Positions 1-12,300 of a DNA stretch of 64,000 nt are shown one piece after another (the stretch's first letter is position 1; the number at the start of each line of letters is the position of its first letter). A program made the position numbers and the translations under genes. The notes beneath the pieces are model-generated. The model ran no database searches. It worked only from the letters and a program-made list of their open reading frames with translations, and had not been told where the DNA came from. The DNA is taken from NCBI RefSeq assembly GCF_947623445.1, contig NC_135244.1, forward strand, positions 22,258,860 to 22,322,859, written 5' to 3'. The DNA is from Clavelina lepadiformis. Taxonomy: Eukaryota > Chordata > Ascidiacea > Aplousobranchia > Clavelinidae.

Positions 1-1995
1 ATCACGTAGGCCTACACGTGTTGGGTTCGTATCGGCCCACATGACCTGACTACTGACTGCAATCGATTCTGCATGCTTGGTGCAGTTGTCTGGAGATTCT
101 GCAGCTGAATTCGAAATGAAATTCCATGATTGCTGCATCTACCCTACTCTCCTATTCTGCTGTCATCTCAACCAATCGCAAAGTTATCGTGTGTCTGTCA
201 GTTAAATCGATCTCTTAATATATGTTAACCAACCGCTAAGATATACCTACCATCAATTAATTGCTGGCTTATATTTATGAGCCTAACAACAACAATAACA
301 ACGACAAAACTATTTGCAGTGATTCCAATAGTTCGTCAGTCAGTCAAATAGGTTGGACAATTAACAAGACTTTCTATTCGTTCAAATCTAACACAATTGC
401 GACAGCTGCCTAGACGGCCATTGCTTCGTCAAAAGATCAATAAAATATTAAGTGGGTTTCCATGCCATGCTACACAAACGCTTCTATGAACTGGACGATA
501 GGCAAAGGTCAACCAAATCTATCCACTGCGTTTATTCAGCAACACTTCCATTGCAAAATCGAACTGACCATGTCAAAATGTTTTTCTGCATGAGAAGATG
601 CTGGGTTTTAAATTGCGAATAAATCTCATTTATCGTTTAAACGAGGTAAAGGTATAAGACAAAATACACAAATAAAACATAAAAAATACGGCAAAAAATA
701 TCTTTTACTTTGGATACCAGCCTTACATGTCGCCATGCTTGACTATATATCGTTGATGGCAATGTTGTGGCAATTAATTGTGTGTTATAGCATATCTATG
801 TGTCCCACGTACAATAAAATAAAAGGACAACATAAAATTTGCCAGTAACGGCAATGCGATGCGCCAATGATTCGAGATAATTAATTCAGCCTCATCAAAT
901 GCCTTCGATTATTTCCAGGGCCGTCCATCTGTTAATTCCTTGCACGATCACGGCAGCTGCCGTTGCTTCGACGAACGATCGATATCACCTAAATCTGTGC
1001 ATTGCCGAGCACTTGCACTAGAGACTAGACAGAGAGTACATCACGCTTCAGTGCGTATCTGTATATTTGTATTCGTGTTTGTCATCCGACACATCGCCAC
1101 AGGAATCGTTACTTCCCCAAGAAATGATGCGGTTCGATAAAGAAATTTACAATACCGCGGAAGTATTTACGAATTATGACATAATAATGCAATACTCGAT
1201 CATGAGGTGCACTTACGGAGTTTTCTTGGTGGAGCTGGACACTGTGTCTAAGTTTAAACCATGTTCGTTTTATGGTTTAAATAAATTTATTTTGATAAAA
1301 TTTAACAACATCAACAAAATAGATTATTTATTTATTAATTATATTATCTGTATTTATCGGATTGGTTGATAAATTGTTAACGCATAATTTAAAGTTATTG
1401 GAGAAAGTTTTCATTATTCAAGCATGAACAAATCTGAATCATATGAGGGAAAATTACTTTTTTGGAAGTTACTTCGATATTAATTACTTTTAGATGAAAA
1501 TCAAACAGCTTTTAGCAGTGTGTCGCAATTAATTTTATGCAAAAGTATCACCGACCAATAAAAAACAGATGTGAATTTGACTTGTCAAAAATGAATGCGA
1601 TATCAATGAACGTTTGACAACACACACATTCTGTGAAACCATCATTTCAACATTAAACAAACACAAAATAATTCAATGATTCAATAATTCAAAATGCTTT
1701 ACAGTTTTGATCGTTGAAATTAACAACGAGAATGTTTTATAAAGTTTTTATTTTTTTTTCTATTTCCAAGACGTGAAAAAGCATTTCTTTATAAAGCTCA
1801 AAGCTCAATGTTGGCTTGTTCATTTTCTGAAATAAAAGATGGAACATTGCAAGTTATACGTCAAAGTATCCTCATAGCAGCTTATACAGTACATCATAAC
1901 ATGATAATACGTTCGACAAGACATAGAGATGTGTCTTTTACTTGTCACTAAGAGAAGGTTGAAATTGTAATAATCAATCAACTTCCGTGGCTTAC
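1..1995. other. Left-edge non-coding stretch
   Basis: No convincing coding exon on either strand. Several frames stay open for 60-100 codons, but they lack splice consensus or protein-like composition. If the membrane-anchor exon at 1996-2173 is real, this stretch is the beginning of its first intron and any further exons lie beyond the left edge. Confidence 0.5.
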
Positions 1996-2173
1996 CTCTG
2001 TCTCTTATTCTTTCGGTTTCTTCCCCTGTCTGCCTAAATGGCCGCCACGACCTGAGCCTCTGCCACCGAGTATTGCAGTCGCTGTACAAATGGACGAAGG
2101 ACAGTACGAAACAGAGAAAGACAAAAGCGACCAAAAATAAAAGCACTCCAAGTGTTAGACTGTTTACCGGCAT
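1996..2173 (-). CDS. Possible first coding exon of a membrane-anchored protein
   Basis: I do not recognise this protein. An ATG at 2173 opens 59 codons: a short N-terminus, a strongly hydrophobic stretch at about residues 7-30 (VLLFLVAFVFLCFVLSF), then a basic, Arg/Trp-rich segment. The frame runs into a good donor (GAG|GTAAGC) at 1995/1996, ending in phase 1. The pattern of a signal anchor followed by a charged stem suits the first exon of a type II or signal-peptide-bearing protein. No downstream exon is visible before the left edge, so this is a partial and unproven model. It could also be a chance open frame, since hydrophobic stretches arise easily in T-rich minus-strand sequence. Confidence 0.35.
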
Positions 2174-4158
2174 TGCAACATATAAACAGAAACAGTAACT
2201 TTATCACTTTTGTAATCTATAATGACGTAATTGGTTAGAAAACATTTTACACCAGTTGCTCTTTGCCGTCTGCTGGCGGTTAAATAATAAATAAAGCCAA
2301 TTTTGTCACACAACGACACAATGCAATCTTATTCGTTTGTTGTAAAGTTAAAGTGAACTCATAATTGAACCTTAAATCTATATCAGAGCGTCTTACAGCA
2401 TATCGGTCATACCATATCCCTTATGATGTCATAGCTCAAAAATTGATCAGCAAATTGCTGCCTTTTTCCTTGCTAGCAGAAAAAATTATAATCTATTGCT
2501 AGTCAGTATTTTTTCACTCTGGATTATTTTTCGCTCGTTAAGCCGATCCGTACAACTGCTATGTTGTGTAATTTTTGTATCTCTAAACAAGCTCTAACCA
2601 CTAAGATGTCTTGTTCGAAGCGTTACATCTTATCTATAAATACATGGTGGGGCCTGGACCGTGTTAACTTAGCAGCACATAATCAGTACATAATAAACTG
2701 AGAAAGCATTATTTTGGTTCACAAATCACGAGTTATCATTCGCTTTCATTGCTTTCCGGTTATTTTGCGGTGACGTATTTACAGAAAAGTGCAAGTATGT
2801 AAGCAAAAACGGAAACTTCACCTCTGGGCGACTTGTTACACACAAAAGGCATCACTTCAACAAATGGTCATCTATTGTTTCGTCACAAAGGTACGTACAG
2901 CTTCCGGCTGACCAATGTTGCTGTTATTTTTTATAATAAATTCTTGACTCAAAATCTGAGACACAACGCACAAGATCTTAACCTTTCTTATCTGCAAGAA
3001 CAAATATAATGTAGCAAACGTTGTTCACAGACTTTTGTAGCTTCACAGTTGAGGCTCAGAATAAATCTTACCCTCAAAGTAACCAACCAACCAATCTAAA
3101 TTTTATTTTGCGAGTTGCGAGTTGCGAGTTGCGGTTCGTGCCTGAGGAAGAGAGGTTGCGGACAGTGCGCTCGACGCCTGCGGTCAACACAAGCTCGGTT
3201 TCCAGAAAGGCGCCAGGAATTGCAAATAGGCAAAAGACACGCAAGTACTTCATTCGTCTGTTGATAGGACCATATACAGCAAACCTATACTGAGTGTGGA
3301 CAAGTGCGAAACAAAACAGATTATAGGTGCGTCAAGACATACATTGAAACAACAAAAGTGAAAGTCTCTCTCATTTGTGACGTTTTTATCATATTTTGAT
3401 CGCATAATTACAACGTGTTCCAATACGTGAGAAAGAAATAACCAACTATGTGTTAGTAATAAATGATTTCCCCTTGCTTTTCTATTTAAAAAATTAAGCC
3501 ACGAGAAACCCACCACAAAACAAACCAAGAAACTTCTTAATCCGGACCGGTTTAATCGTCCTTGGGCTGAATCGAACCGGAACTGATTTTTCGCAGTGTT
3601 TACGATACAGCAAGTTTGAAAGTTGTAACGGGAGTCAGATCAGTGTTATTAAAGAATAGAGCATTGTCTTGCGCTAAAACGTATTAAAAATCTTGCAATG
3701 TCTATTGTGACTTGCATGTTAGCAAGAGGTTGCAATTTGCAAAGACCGTTTTTATGTCAACTATGAGTGCGCTTTTTCCACCATAAGTACCCGAGGCATG
3801 ACACATACCTTGCGAAACTTAACTTTGATTGGCCAGTTACTTCTGTAAGGGCGATATTCTCTCTGATATTCCCTTCTGATTTTTACACAGAGCTGGTAGA
3901 AGTGGGATTTTGTTCTTGTGTGACTGGTTTTCGAAGGTTCAAAGGATTTAGTGAATGTTGTTAAAGTTTTTTTTCTAATCAGAATAAAAATATTATAATG
4001 ATCGAGGAATAGTTTTGTTCTCGTTCCCGGCATGCTGGAGCCTACATTGCGTGGAAAGCCTATTTTGACGCCTAAATAATAATATAAAAATTTTACTTTT
4101 CATAATATTTGAAATGCGATTAAATTTTATCACAACATTTTTCATTGAAGATTTTATT
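2174..4158. other. Intergenic stretch, 2.2-4.2 kb
   Basis: I see no supported gene. At about 3112-3135 the octamer GCGAGTTG is repeated in tandem about three times. Open frames near 3.0-3.5 kb and 3.8-4.0 kb lack an ATG context, domain signature or splice sites that would make them exons. Confidence 0.5.
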
Positions 4159-6555
4159 TTATCTGTTTGAACACATCCGCAATATAGCTCGACCCGATTT
4201 GGATATCTCCTTCGGTAACTGTTCAGTCATTCCGCAAGGTGGCGGTGAAGCGACGTATTTGGGCCAGAAAGATTTAGCTTGGTTTGCTTTTGTCACCGCT
4301 TCTAGAATATTCTTCGCCACCTGGCCCCGCCTGTGCAGGAGCTTACCGCGATCTCCGCTCTGATGACAAGTATCGGCGACAGTCGTGGCGAGATTCTCCA
4401 GGTATTGTTGAATGTTTTCGTTGTCCGCACGATGGTGATAGGCTGAGCTCTGTCCGTGAAACTTCGAAATATTCTTAGTTAAAGTGACCGTCTTGGTCGC
4501 CGGAGGATATTGCTGCTGTTGGTGGACCCACGCGGCCACCTCTTGGCCTGGTTTATCGTACATTGAGACGTAATTCTGAGCCTGTTTTTCCGCTTTGGAT
4601 TTCCGCAAACACGGAGAAGTCGACGAGCTCCAAGCTGGAGCGGTAGTCGGCAATTCCGGTGGAATTTTCTTTTTTTTCCCGAAGGGCTTCACGTAAATGA
4701 AGTCGCTTTGCTTGTACGATGAACGGGTAGGCGTGGATCGGTGGATAATTTTTTGTTCGCTATCATTGCAATGGGAAGGTTTCTGAGGATTCATAAATGC
4801 TGGTTTCTTTAATGGCTTGGTTGTTGTTTTGCATCCGTGTGTGCATGTCATGTTGTATTTGACCCGTTGGCTTTCGCGTGATTTCGAATCCTTCTTTGAA
4901 ATGAAGGTTTTGGCGTCGCTATATTGGAAATGGGTTTTAGTGAGCAGAGTAGCTGCTGGTTTGTTATTTTCCAGTAAGGAGGAGCTTTCTCTTTGAGGAG
5001 GAACGGAAATTGCTCCGGGACGCAATTTGGCCTGTTTTCGATGTGCTAAAAATTTGAAGAAGATTTAATATAAGAAACAAATAAGTGGTGACACAAATTC
5101 ACAGCCATAAAAAATAAAAAATCATAGTCGTAACATTTAAAGTTAAGTCTGCATCACTGGATTCTGACGAAATGTGAAAACAAAATCATTCCCACTCCTC
5201 CAGTTATTTTAATTGTTTAAAACATTACATGACAGTATATGATTATTTCCAGCACATTATGTATTAAGCTGATACTCACCGATATTCCGTTGAGCGGCTT
5301 TAGGATCGATGTTTATGTTGACGACTTTGGGAGAGGATATTACTCTTCTTCTGTCGTCCAAAAGATCCGCTGTTTTTCTTCCTTCTCTAACTTGTGACTT
5401 CTTTTTTTCTTCATCCGAGAGCAATGAAGATGTCGGTTCTTCCGGCGGCTTTAGGTTAGAGGTTATTTTTTGTTCGTACCGAAGTTTGAACGAAAACTTT
5501 CGAAGGTTTTCTAAGAGACGAAAATAAAATGCTTAACTGTACAAGACATCATAGATTTATAACCCCCCCCCCTCTACCCTCCCTTCCACACACACAAAAA
5601 AAAAAGTTGTATAACCCATTCCAAATATGGCTGCATAAAATACAATCTCTTAGAAGTACTAGTTAAGCGCATTTGCTTGATGCTTACCGTTAGTTTGTTT
5701 CATCTTTCTGTAAGTTTCAAACTTTTTTTGCGCAAACGCCTTGCTTTCGGCCGACGTATCGGTGACTTGAGGTAGTTTCCCGCTCGAAGATTCCCCGCAG
5801 ACCACCATCTCACGGTCGTCGACCTCCACCAACCGGACGAAAGTCTTCTTCACTTTGGCCGTGGGGGACGGAGATGAGTTCAAACCATTGTAGAGACTCC
5901 GCCGCGATTGGACGACGCTCGATTTTGGTTTGGAATTGGTCGCGGTCTGGGTGGAATTGTCCACCGCGTTGGTTGCAGAAGCGGGGGCGCTTGTGTCCGT
6001 CGATTGCGGAAATTTTGAGACGTTTTCCAGACAGGAGGGTGCCTCTTCAGGTCCGTTCTTTTCACACACGTTCCGACGAACTTGGTGGAAAAGTTTTACG
6101 GCTTTCCCGTGGCCGTAGCGTCCGAGGCGCTCCTTGAGGTAGCTTAAGACTCCTTCCGGTTTGTCAAACTCACCTAAAACAGCAAATATTGTTATAATTG
6201 GTAAAAAAGAACAACTAAAGCCAATGAAAAACAAAAAAATATGCTGTTTAACAGTTTAAAAGTGCAAAAGACCAATTCCAGAGGCAAAAGACAATGTTCC
6301 AAATAACAGCGAAAAAAAAGATGTAAATTAGTGTCCAATTATTTAATTAAACGGTTCATAAAAGTTTTACTTTATGAAATACTTACTCATCATGCCCACG
6401 TCATTAAATATTACGTCATTGCCGCCGTCTCCAGCCTGGCAGCCAATGCTGGTGTCACCAGTTCCCTGTAAGTAATTAATTAATAAACATAACACAAAGA
6501 TATTTTGAACGCTGGCTCCGCACAGACATCTTACTGTGTCTAACATCAACATCAT
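4159..6555 (-). CDS. Five-exon gene for an unrecognised charged protein
   Basis: I do not recognise the product. Proposed exons, in transcript order: 6555-6535, 6465-6387, 6173-5688, 5510-5280 and 5045-4159. All introns are GT-AG and the phases agree, giving about 567 residues. The small first exon (MMLMLDT) is the weakest call. After an acidic start comes a short helical-looking segment (KPEGVLSYLKERLGRYGHG), then Ser/Thr/Pro-rich low-complexity sequence, a Lys/Arg/Glu-rich middle, and a basic C-terminal helical part ending at 4159. There is no membrane segment or signal peptide. It lies about 120 bases downstream of the TSSK-like kinase on the same strand. The kinase frame cannot be spliced into it from exon 5, because the phases differ (1 versus 0), so I treat it as a separate gene. 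A shared precursor transcript is possible. A nucleic-acid-binding or cytoskeletal role would be guesswork. Confidence 0.55.
5556..5606 (+). repeat. Simple-sequence tract (poly-C, CA, poly-A)
   Basis: Within intron 3 of the unrecognised gene lies a run of about ten C, a CT/CCTT stretch, a short CA repeat and a run of about ten A. It is a low-complexity microsatellite and likely polymorphic. Confidence 0.8.
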
Positions 6556-6671
6556 CTAATATTTTTCATTTAACAAAGTTTGCAGGCTGCGTAATTTAGA
6601 ACTGGATTAAAACTATAGACGAAATATCAAACAATTTGTAAAAAGCTCCATAAATGGATGGTTGAAGTCTT

Positions 6672-8378
6672 TTACGCCACCTTAAGGCCTTGGTGGAGGT
6701 GTTTTCTCATCCACGAGTGGGCGTAAACCTCTGGGATTGAGAGACGTTTGACTGGCTTCAACTTCAACAAACCTCGGATTAAATCTTTGCAGTCTGCAAA
6801 AAACATTATCAAAGAATGAAAAAACTTTGCATAGACCTATTTATACATAAGAAGAACACAAAAAAGTAAGTTTGGTTTTTATTCCAACTGGACTAACTGT
6901 AAATAAACGAATATCACCTTGTGTCAAACACCCTTTGAAATAGACTGGCTTCTTCATAGCGCCCAAGACAGCTTTGGCGTCGGATTCCTTGAAGGGTAAT
7001 CCCCCGTTCACCATCGCGAATAGTATGATGCCTCTGCAAGGAAATGGTGTACGACACTCACTAGGGTCATAAACGTTATCAACGCCCAAGAGAATTTGTG
7101 TTTTATTTCAAGTGAACCAAAAATAGGAAGATTAAACTCACAGGCTCCATAAATCCGCAAGTTTTCCGTCATATTTCTGCTGCTTGAGGATTTCCGGCGG
7201 AGCGTAAGCGTAGCTTCCGCAATGGGTTAGTAGCAATTCTCCCGTTTGGCGTGGCTGAACCGCAAACCCGAAATCACTCAACTTGGCCTGGTTGCCTTTT
7301 GACAGGAGAATGTTTTCGCATTTGAGGTCCCTGAAATATTTATGGTTGTTATCTAGGCGTCTACTTATTAATTGCGTGGGCTACGTGCTACCAACCCAGG
7401 AGTAAAATGTTGGTATCTGTACAACTGGTTTAACCAAAAAAATTTCGACATTACGAAGGAAGCAACTTGAGACTACTTTTGAGTTTAGGTTACTAATTAT
7501 ATGATTCTGACGTGGCCTACCTGTGAGCGACACCTCGCGAGTGGATGAAATGTACGCCAGACAAAATGTCCCTAAACATCAATCTGGCTTTATCCTCAGT
7601 CATACAGTTGCTATGAGATTTGCGCGCGTAACATCGATTGACGTAGAACAACAAATCTCCGCATTCGGCGTATTCTAGAACCAGATAAACTCGCTTGTGG
7701 CTGGCGAACATGTCATAAAGCTGAATCTAAAAAAGTGGAAAGGTTCATTCGAAATTCAAACACCGAACAGTTTTTATCCATAAACCTGATTAACCATCGT
7801 TTTCAGATGTTTGGTCAGCGGGTAACTCACCACATTTGGATGTAAATAACATCGGTTCATGCTCGCTACTTCCCTGGGTAGAAACTTTGTTATGTAGATG
7901 TCTGGCGCCGTGGAAGTGCTAATGATTTTTATGGCAACCTATGCAAGGTCTTTGTTAAAATATTGCAACCTTTCTACGGCACCTGAACCAGCTGGTCAAA
8001 ATATTGTACGATGTCGTAGTTACGCTAATGATTAGTCTACGGCTTCAGCACTTTTCAGCTAAATTATTTAACTGCGATCTTTCTAACAATCTTAGAAACA
8101 AACAAGATTATAAATGAAACCGCCTGATTACACAAAACAAAGACATATAAACTCACCTTAATGTCTTTTTGCCTACCGGCCTGTCTTCTGAGTTTAGAAT
8201 TGGATGAAATCTTTTCCGGAACAGCCTGTCCCAAATAAACCTTTGCGTAGGCACCTTGGCCTAGAAATTTCCCGGTCAGTACGTAACCATTCCTCCGGCA
8301 TTCAACAGCTTCTTCGGCTAAACTACTGTCTACCAGGTACTCGTTCAAACCGACTACGTCGCAATCAGTGGAAGGCAT
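6672..8378 (-). CDS. TSSK: Testis-specific serine kinase (TSSK)-like protein kinase
   Basis: Six exons: 8378-8157, 7938-7831, 7726-7521, 7330-7142, 7033-6918 and 6793-6672. All are GT-AG and in phase, encoding 320 residues with a TAA stop at 6672-6674. The kinase domain fills residues 31-310. It shows a glycine loop ([13 protein letters not shown], 38-50), the VAIK lysine at 78, the catalytic loop HRDLKCEN at 178-185, DFG at 198-200, and the APE position as PPE near 225. The N-terminal [17 protein letters not shown], the KFLPRE segment and the C-terminal HSWM match the TSSK subgroup (vertebrate TSSK1-6, sperm-specific). There is an insertion of about 20 residues between the glycine loop and the VAIK lysine, rich in Ser, Lys and Arg. 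All catalytic residues are intact, so activity is likely. Many vertebrate TSSKs have few or no coding introns, so six exons is noteworthy. Assignment to a particular TSSK is not possible here. Confidence 0.85.
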
Positions 8379-8963
8379 ATTTGGAAAAACTCATTCGGTG
8401 CTTATTTCAACCCATCCTTCAAATTTCCTTTTACTTTGTTAACCACAAGTGTTACGGGCTATTGTGACGACATTGTTGTTGAAAACAAAACCCTATTGTG
8501 ATGACATAAACTATTTATACACTGAACACTTGAAATTGAATTAAAAGTTTAGCAGAAAGTTGTATTTTGAAAGTGAAAAAGAAAATTGAAAAATTTGGCA
8601 AAAACATTTGAAATTGTTCAACACAAAACTAATCGTCTGCGGTTTAGAAATAAAAAGTAAGAAAAATCGTGCACCAATATGACCGGCACTAACGTATGGA
8701 GGTATTGACAAGCGAACAAATGTAATCACAATTTTGCACAACATAAGTTCAAACGAGGTCATGAAAATGTGCGAATTGCAGAAATACTGTGTATTCCTGA
8801 AAATATGTCACTAAAAATACCATGAACACAAAAACGTATTACAACAACAGAGCTTTAAAACTAAACCGTTCACACGACGAACACATTGCAAAAACCTATC
8901 CACTGCTGTGAATGTCAACGTTGTTGTGAACTAACTGTTAGCAATAGTCCAAATATTACTCAC

Positions 8964-9141
8964 ACCCTAATAAATTCGTGTACATGACTTTCATGTTATA
9001 TACAATCCACATTATCGGCAGTGATAAAAAGATTGCTAGCAATTGCAATACAAGGAATACACACAATATCACTTTGAAACGCTTAAATTTCGGAAATTTT
9101 TTTACTGCGACTCTTTCAAGTACAGCCATGACCAAGAACAT
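8964..9141 (-). CDS. Possible first exon of a type II membrane protein
   Basis: I do not recognise it. ATG at 9141 (or the in-frame ATG at 9129) opens 59 codons: a Lys/Arg-rich N-terminus followed by about 27 hydrophobic residues (VILCVFLVLQLLAIFLSLPI...), and then GGGT|GTGAGT, a strong donor at 8963/8964 in phase 1. Positive-inside topology fits a signal anchor. No acceptor with a continuing frame was found between here and the kinase start at 8378, so the partner exon is missing. It lies about 180 bases beyond the stop of the TASOR-like gene on the same strand. It may be a chance frame. Confidence 0.3.
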
Positions 9142-9317
9142 GATTAATGTGAACTACAGTGGAACTTAAACATAAAAAGACAGATACAACTAAACAGCGT
9201 CTAGGACGATAGAATCACTGCCAAAAGTTAAAGAACAGTTAACATTGGTCCCGAAAACATGCCCTTCGAAGGGTTGATAAAATAATAACAAACAGGTCAT
9301 TGAAATAGTCACGACTT

Positions 9318-12300
9318 TTACCTCCTTGCTGAGGTCCAAGACTCTCGACCGAATCTATCACGAACGTCGAAAGAAGTGTTTCTCCTGTGATGATGTCTAT
9401 GGTCTCTGGGCATCGTTTCAGGGCGATGTGAAGAAGAAGATCTCGGTTCTTGAGAATTCGACCAAAATTGCTGACTGACATGTTGGCGCTCCGTCTTGCA
9501 CTGAATCGTCTTCCATCCATAGTCGTGGCGACGTGGGGGACTGGAAGAACCGTGCGGGTGGCGCAGGGAGCTCCTACTCCGCATGACGTTGTACGGTGGC
9601 AAGGAACACACCGAGCGAGTGGGGCACGTAGATCCCGGAAAATCTGGTGTTACTTGACCACTGCTTGGGTGGTCTGCATATTTTTTGTTGTACGAAATCG
9701 GTGGCTTCGAATTATAACAGTGAGGTTGGTTGAACTTACTTTCCCTTGCACCGTATCTACTACTGTCCCTGAAATTATGGCGTCCGTTGCTATATCTTTC
9801 ACGATTGTATTTTTTCTCCCCACGGTAAGACTGGAGACTACTGGTGGATGCTGCTAACCCTTTCAGTGCAATGCTCGGTGAGGAAGACTTGTTCGAGGGT
9901 GAGTTTACACTTTGCATCGTGTGATCATGGAACATACGGTTTTCACACCGCTGCAGGGTTTCCTTGTCATTCATTTCAGCAGATCTTCTTTTGACTTCAA
10001 ATGGATGATGGGCAGGAGGCATTTCTGCATCGGATACGTCATAGGAATCATTGAACTGATCCCTGGGAGAAAAACCAAACGGGATTTCATCCTGCAGATT
10101 GTGATGGGAGTTATCATCATTGCAATGGATGTCACTCTCCTGAACATTCTGTGATAGATTGCTCCCATCCTTGAAAAGAAGCAAATTTATCCTCAGGTTG
10201 GACACAGGATTGATGGGTCTTTTGTCTCCATCAATCACATGTTGCTTCTCTTCGTGAGCATCTGAAAAATTATTCTTTTTGATCCATTCTTGATTTCGAA
10301 CATCTGTATTCTGGTAAAGAGCAGAAAAACTACGCGAGCTGGACCTATTAGTTAAACGATGACTTTGGTCATTGCTGCTATTTTCAGCAAGCTCTTCCCT
10401 GGACTTATGGTCAGATCTGGATTCATCTTCCTCTGTACCTCGAGTGTTACTGACTTGCTCCTGGTGCTTCCACGATGAGCAACTTGAAATGGACATTTCC
10501 GTGGAATCTTCAACAAATGTATCACAGGTACTTATAATTCCTTTTGCTGGAGATTTTACAGACACATTATTGCAATCACTGATGTCATCTGGAGGGTTGT
10601 TGGTATGACCTTCCTCTTCTAGTGTTGAAACATAAGTATCAAAGGAAGATGGGGCATCAAGTACTTCTTCAAATCCCGGACTGCAAGCTGCAATATTGTG
10701 ATATTTGTTTTGAGGATGTCCATCATTTAGCTCATCAGGTTCTTTACCCGCTGGACGCTGTGGAGATTTTTCTTCGCAGACTGCATCTTCATTGATCCAT
10801 AGCACGATGGACAGATCTACCTCCTTTGAAAGACATCTGTTCTGCAAGCGCGGATCCTCCAGTACTTGCTCACCTGGTTCTGGAAGCAGAGGAATGTTGA
10901 TGGGGGAAGCTGATTTAAGCTTGGACAGGATCATGACGCGACCATGAAATAATCGACGACGTTTCACCAAAGATGGTGAAGTTGACGGCGAGTCCTTAAT
11001 GCTGGTAAAAGATGATGACACTTTCTCGTTTTCTATTGACTTTTCAAGCGATCCTCGGTCTGGGAAGACAGCATGGACATCAGATAATTGTGAACGACCC
11101 ACACCTGTGTTTTGAGACGTACCACTGGAATCAGGATCGAAGATGCTTTTCAGACAAGTGGTGCTGGACACCTGTTCGCTGCTTATCATCATCATGTCGT
11201 CGTTTTCAACAGAAGTATGATCAGATATTGATTCCACACCAACTGTTTCATCTGCAGCTTCAATGCGACAGGCATCAAGCACACTGGAAGTGACATTTGC
11301 ATCCGATTTCCCGCTTGAAACCTCAGGACTTGAGTTCTGACTAGAAGCCTTGCTGCAGTTTTTGTGGTTGGATGATTTTCTTTTACTTGAACGGTCAAGG
11401 CCATTTTTCCTGTGAAACCATTTTTGTTGAACATTTTTGCCTTGCTTCACTTTACGGCCCGACTTCACAACCCTTAGTCTCCTTTCTATTGATCGCATGA
11501 GTCGTGAGTAAACTGGAGTAGCTGTTGGCGTTGATTTTGCAGGAGAAACGTTGTTGTTCTGGTCAACAACTTGGGACAAAATTTTAATGCCCGTAAAATC
11601 TTTTCTTACAAAAACCTTCTTCCGAGATTTTCCGAACTTCTCAATATTTAATGTTTTAAATCTTTGTGTCTTCAATGCTAGCTTCATCAGCGGGGAGGCA
11701 ATTGTTTTCGAATTACTGTCTGTCTGCCGGGCTCTCGGTGTATCCTGTAGAGAAAAAATGAGTGGACTTTGTCCAGGTGTGTTCACGATGTCCAACTTGC
11801 TTGGCGATGAAAACGAGAAATTCTTCCCGGAGTCCGAAACATTTGTGTCACGTTGAATAAGATCACTCGCAGAACTGACAACGTTGTCCTGTGAAATATC
11901 ATCCACAATAATCAACTCACATCTTTCACTGGATGATTGCTGTGGATCTTCCTGTAAATCATCTTCATCTTGGTTAGACAAAGAAGCGAGGTTATCTTGC
12001 AATGGTTCAGAGGTTTTGCTTTCGTGGCAAATTTTGTTTTCGTCGCTGTTGTTAGGCACGTTTTTTGCACAATCAGGTGTGGTGAGGACGCCTTCCGATG
12101 TATTCAGCAGCTGGCCGCAGACTGGACTTTCCGAAGAATTGTTCGACTCATTCACTGGATCACCCAAAATTTGATTTATCATGTCAAACATGTTGCTGTC
12201 ATTTTGCTCATCAATAGAAGTATTCTCCAACCCAGTGATTTTATCACAATCTTTACGAAAACCATCAGGAGCAGATGAGGTTCCACCAACTTCAGGTTGA

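Noticed and set aside
940..1369. Overlapping open frames near the left end
   Set aside because: No ATG in good context, biased low-complexity composition and no splice sites.
9239..9520. 93-codon minus-strand frame beginning with a Met codon
   Set aside because: It overlaps the terminal TASOR-like exon in another fr­ame and has no independent support.
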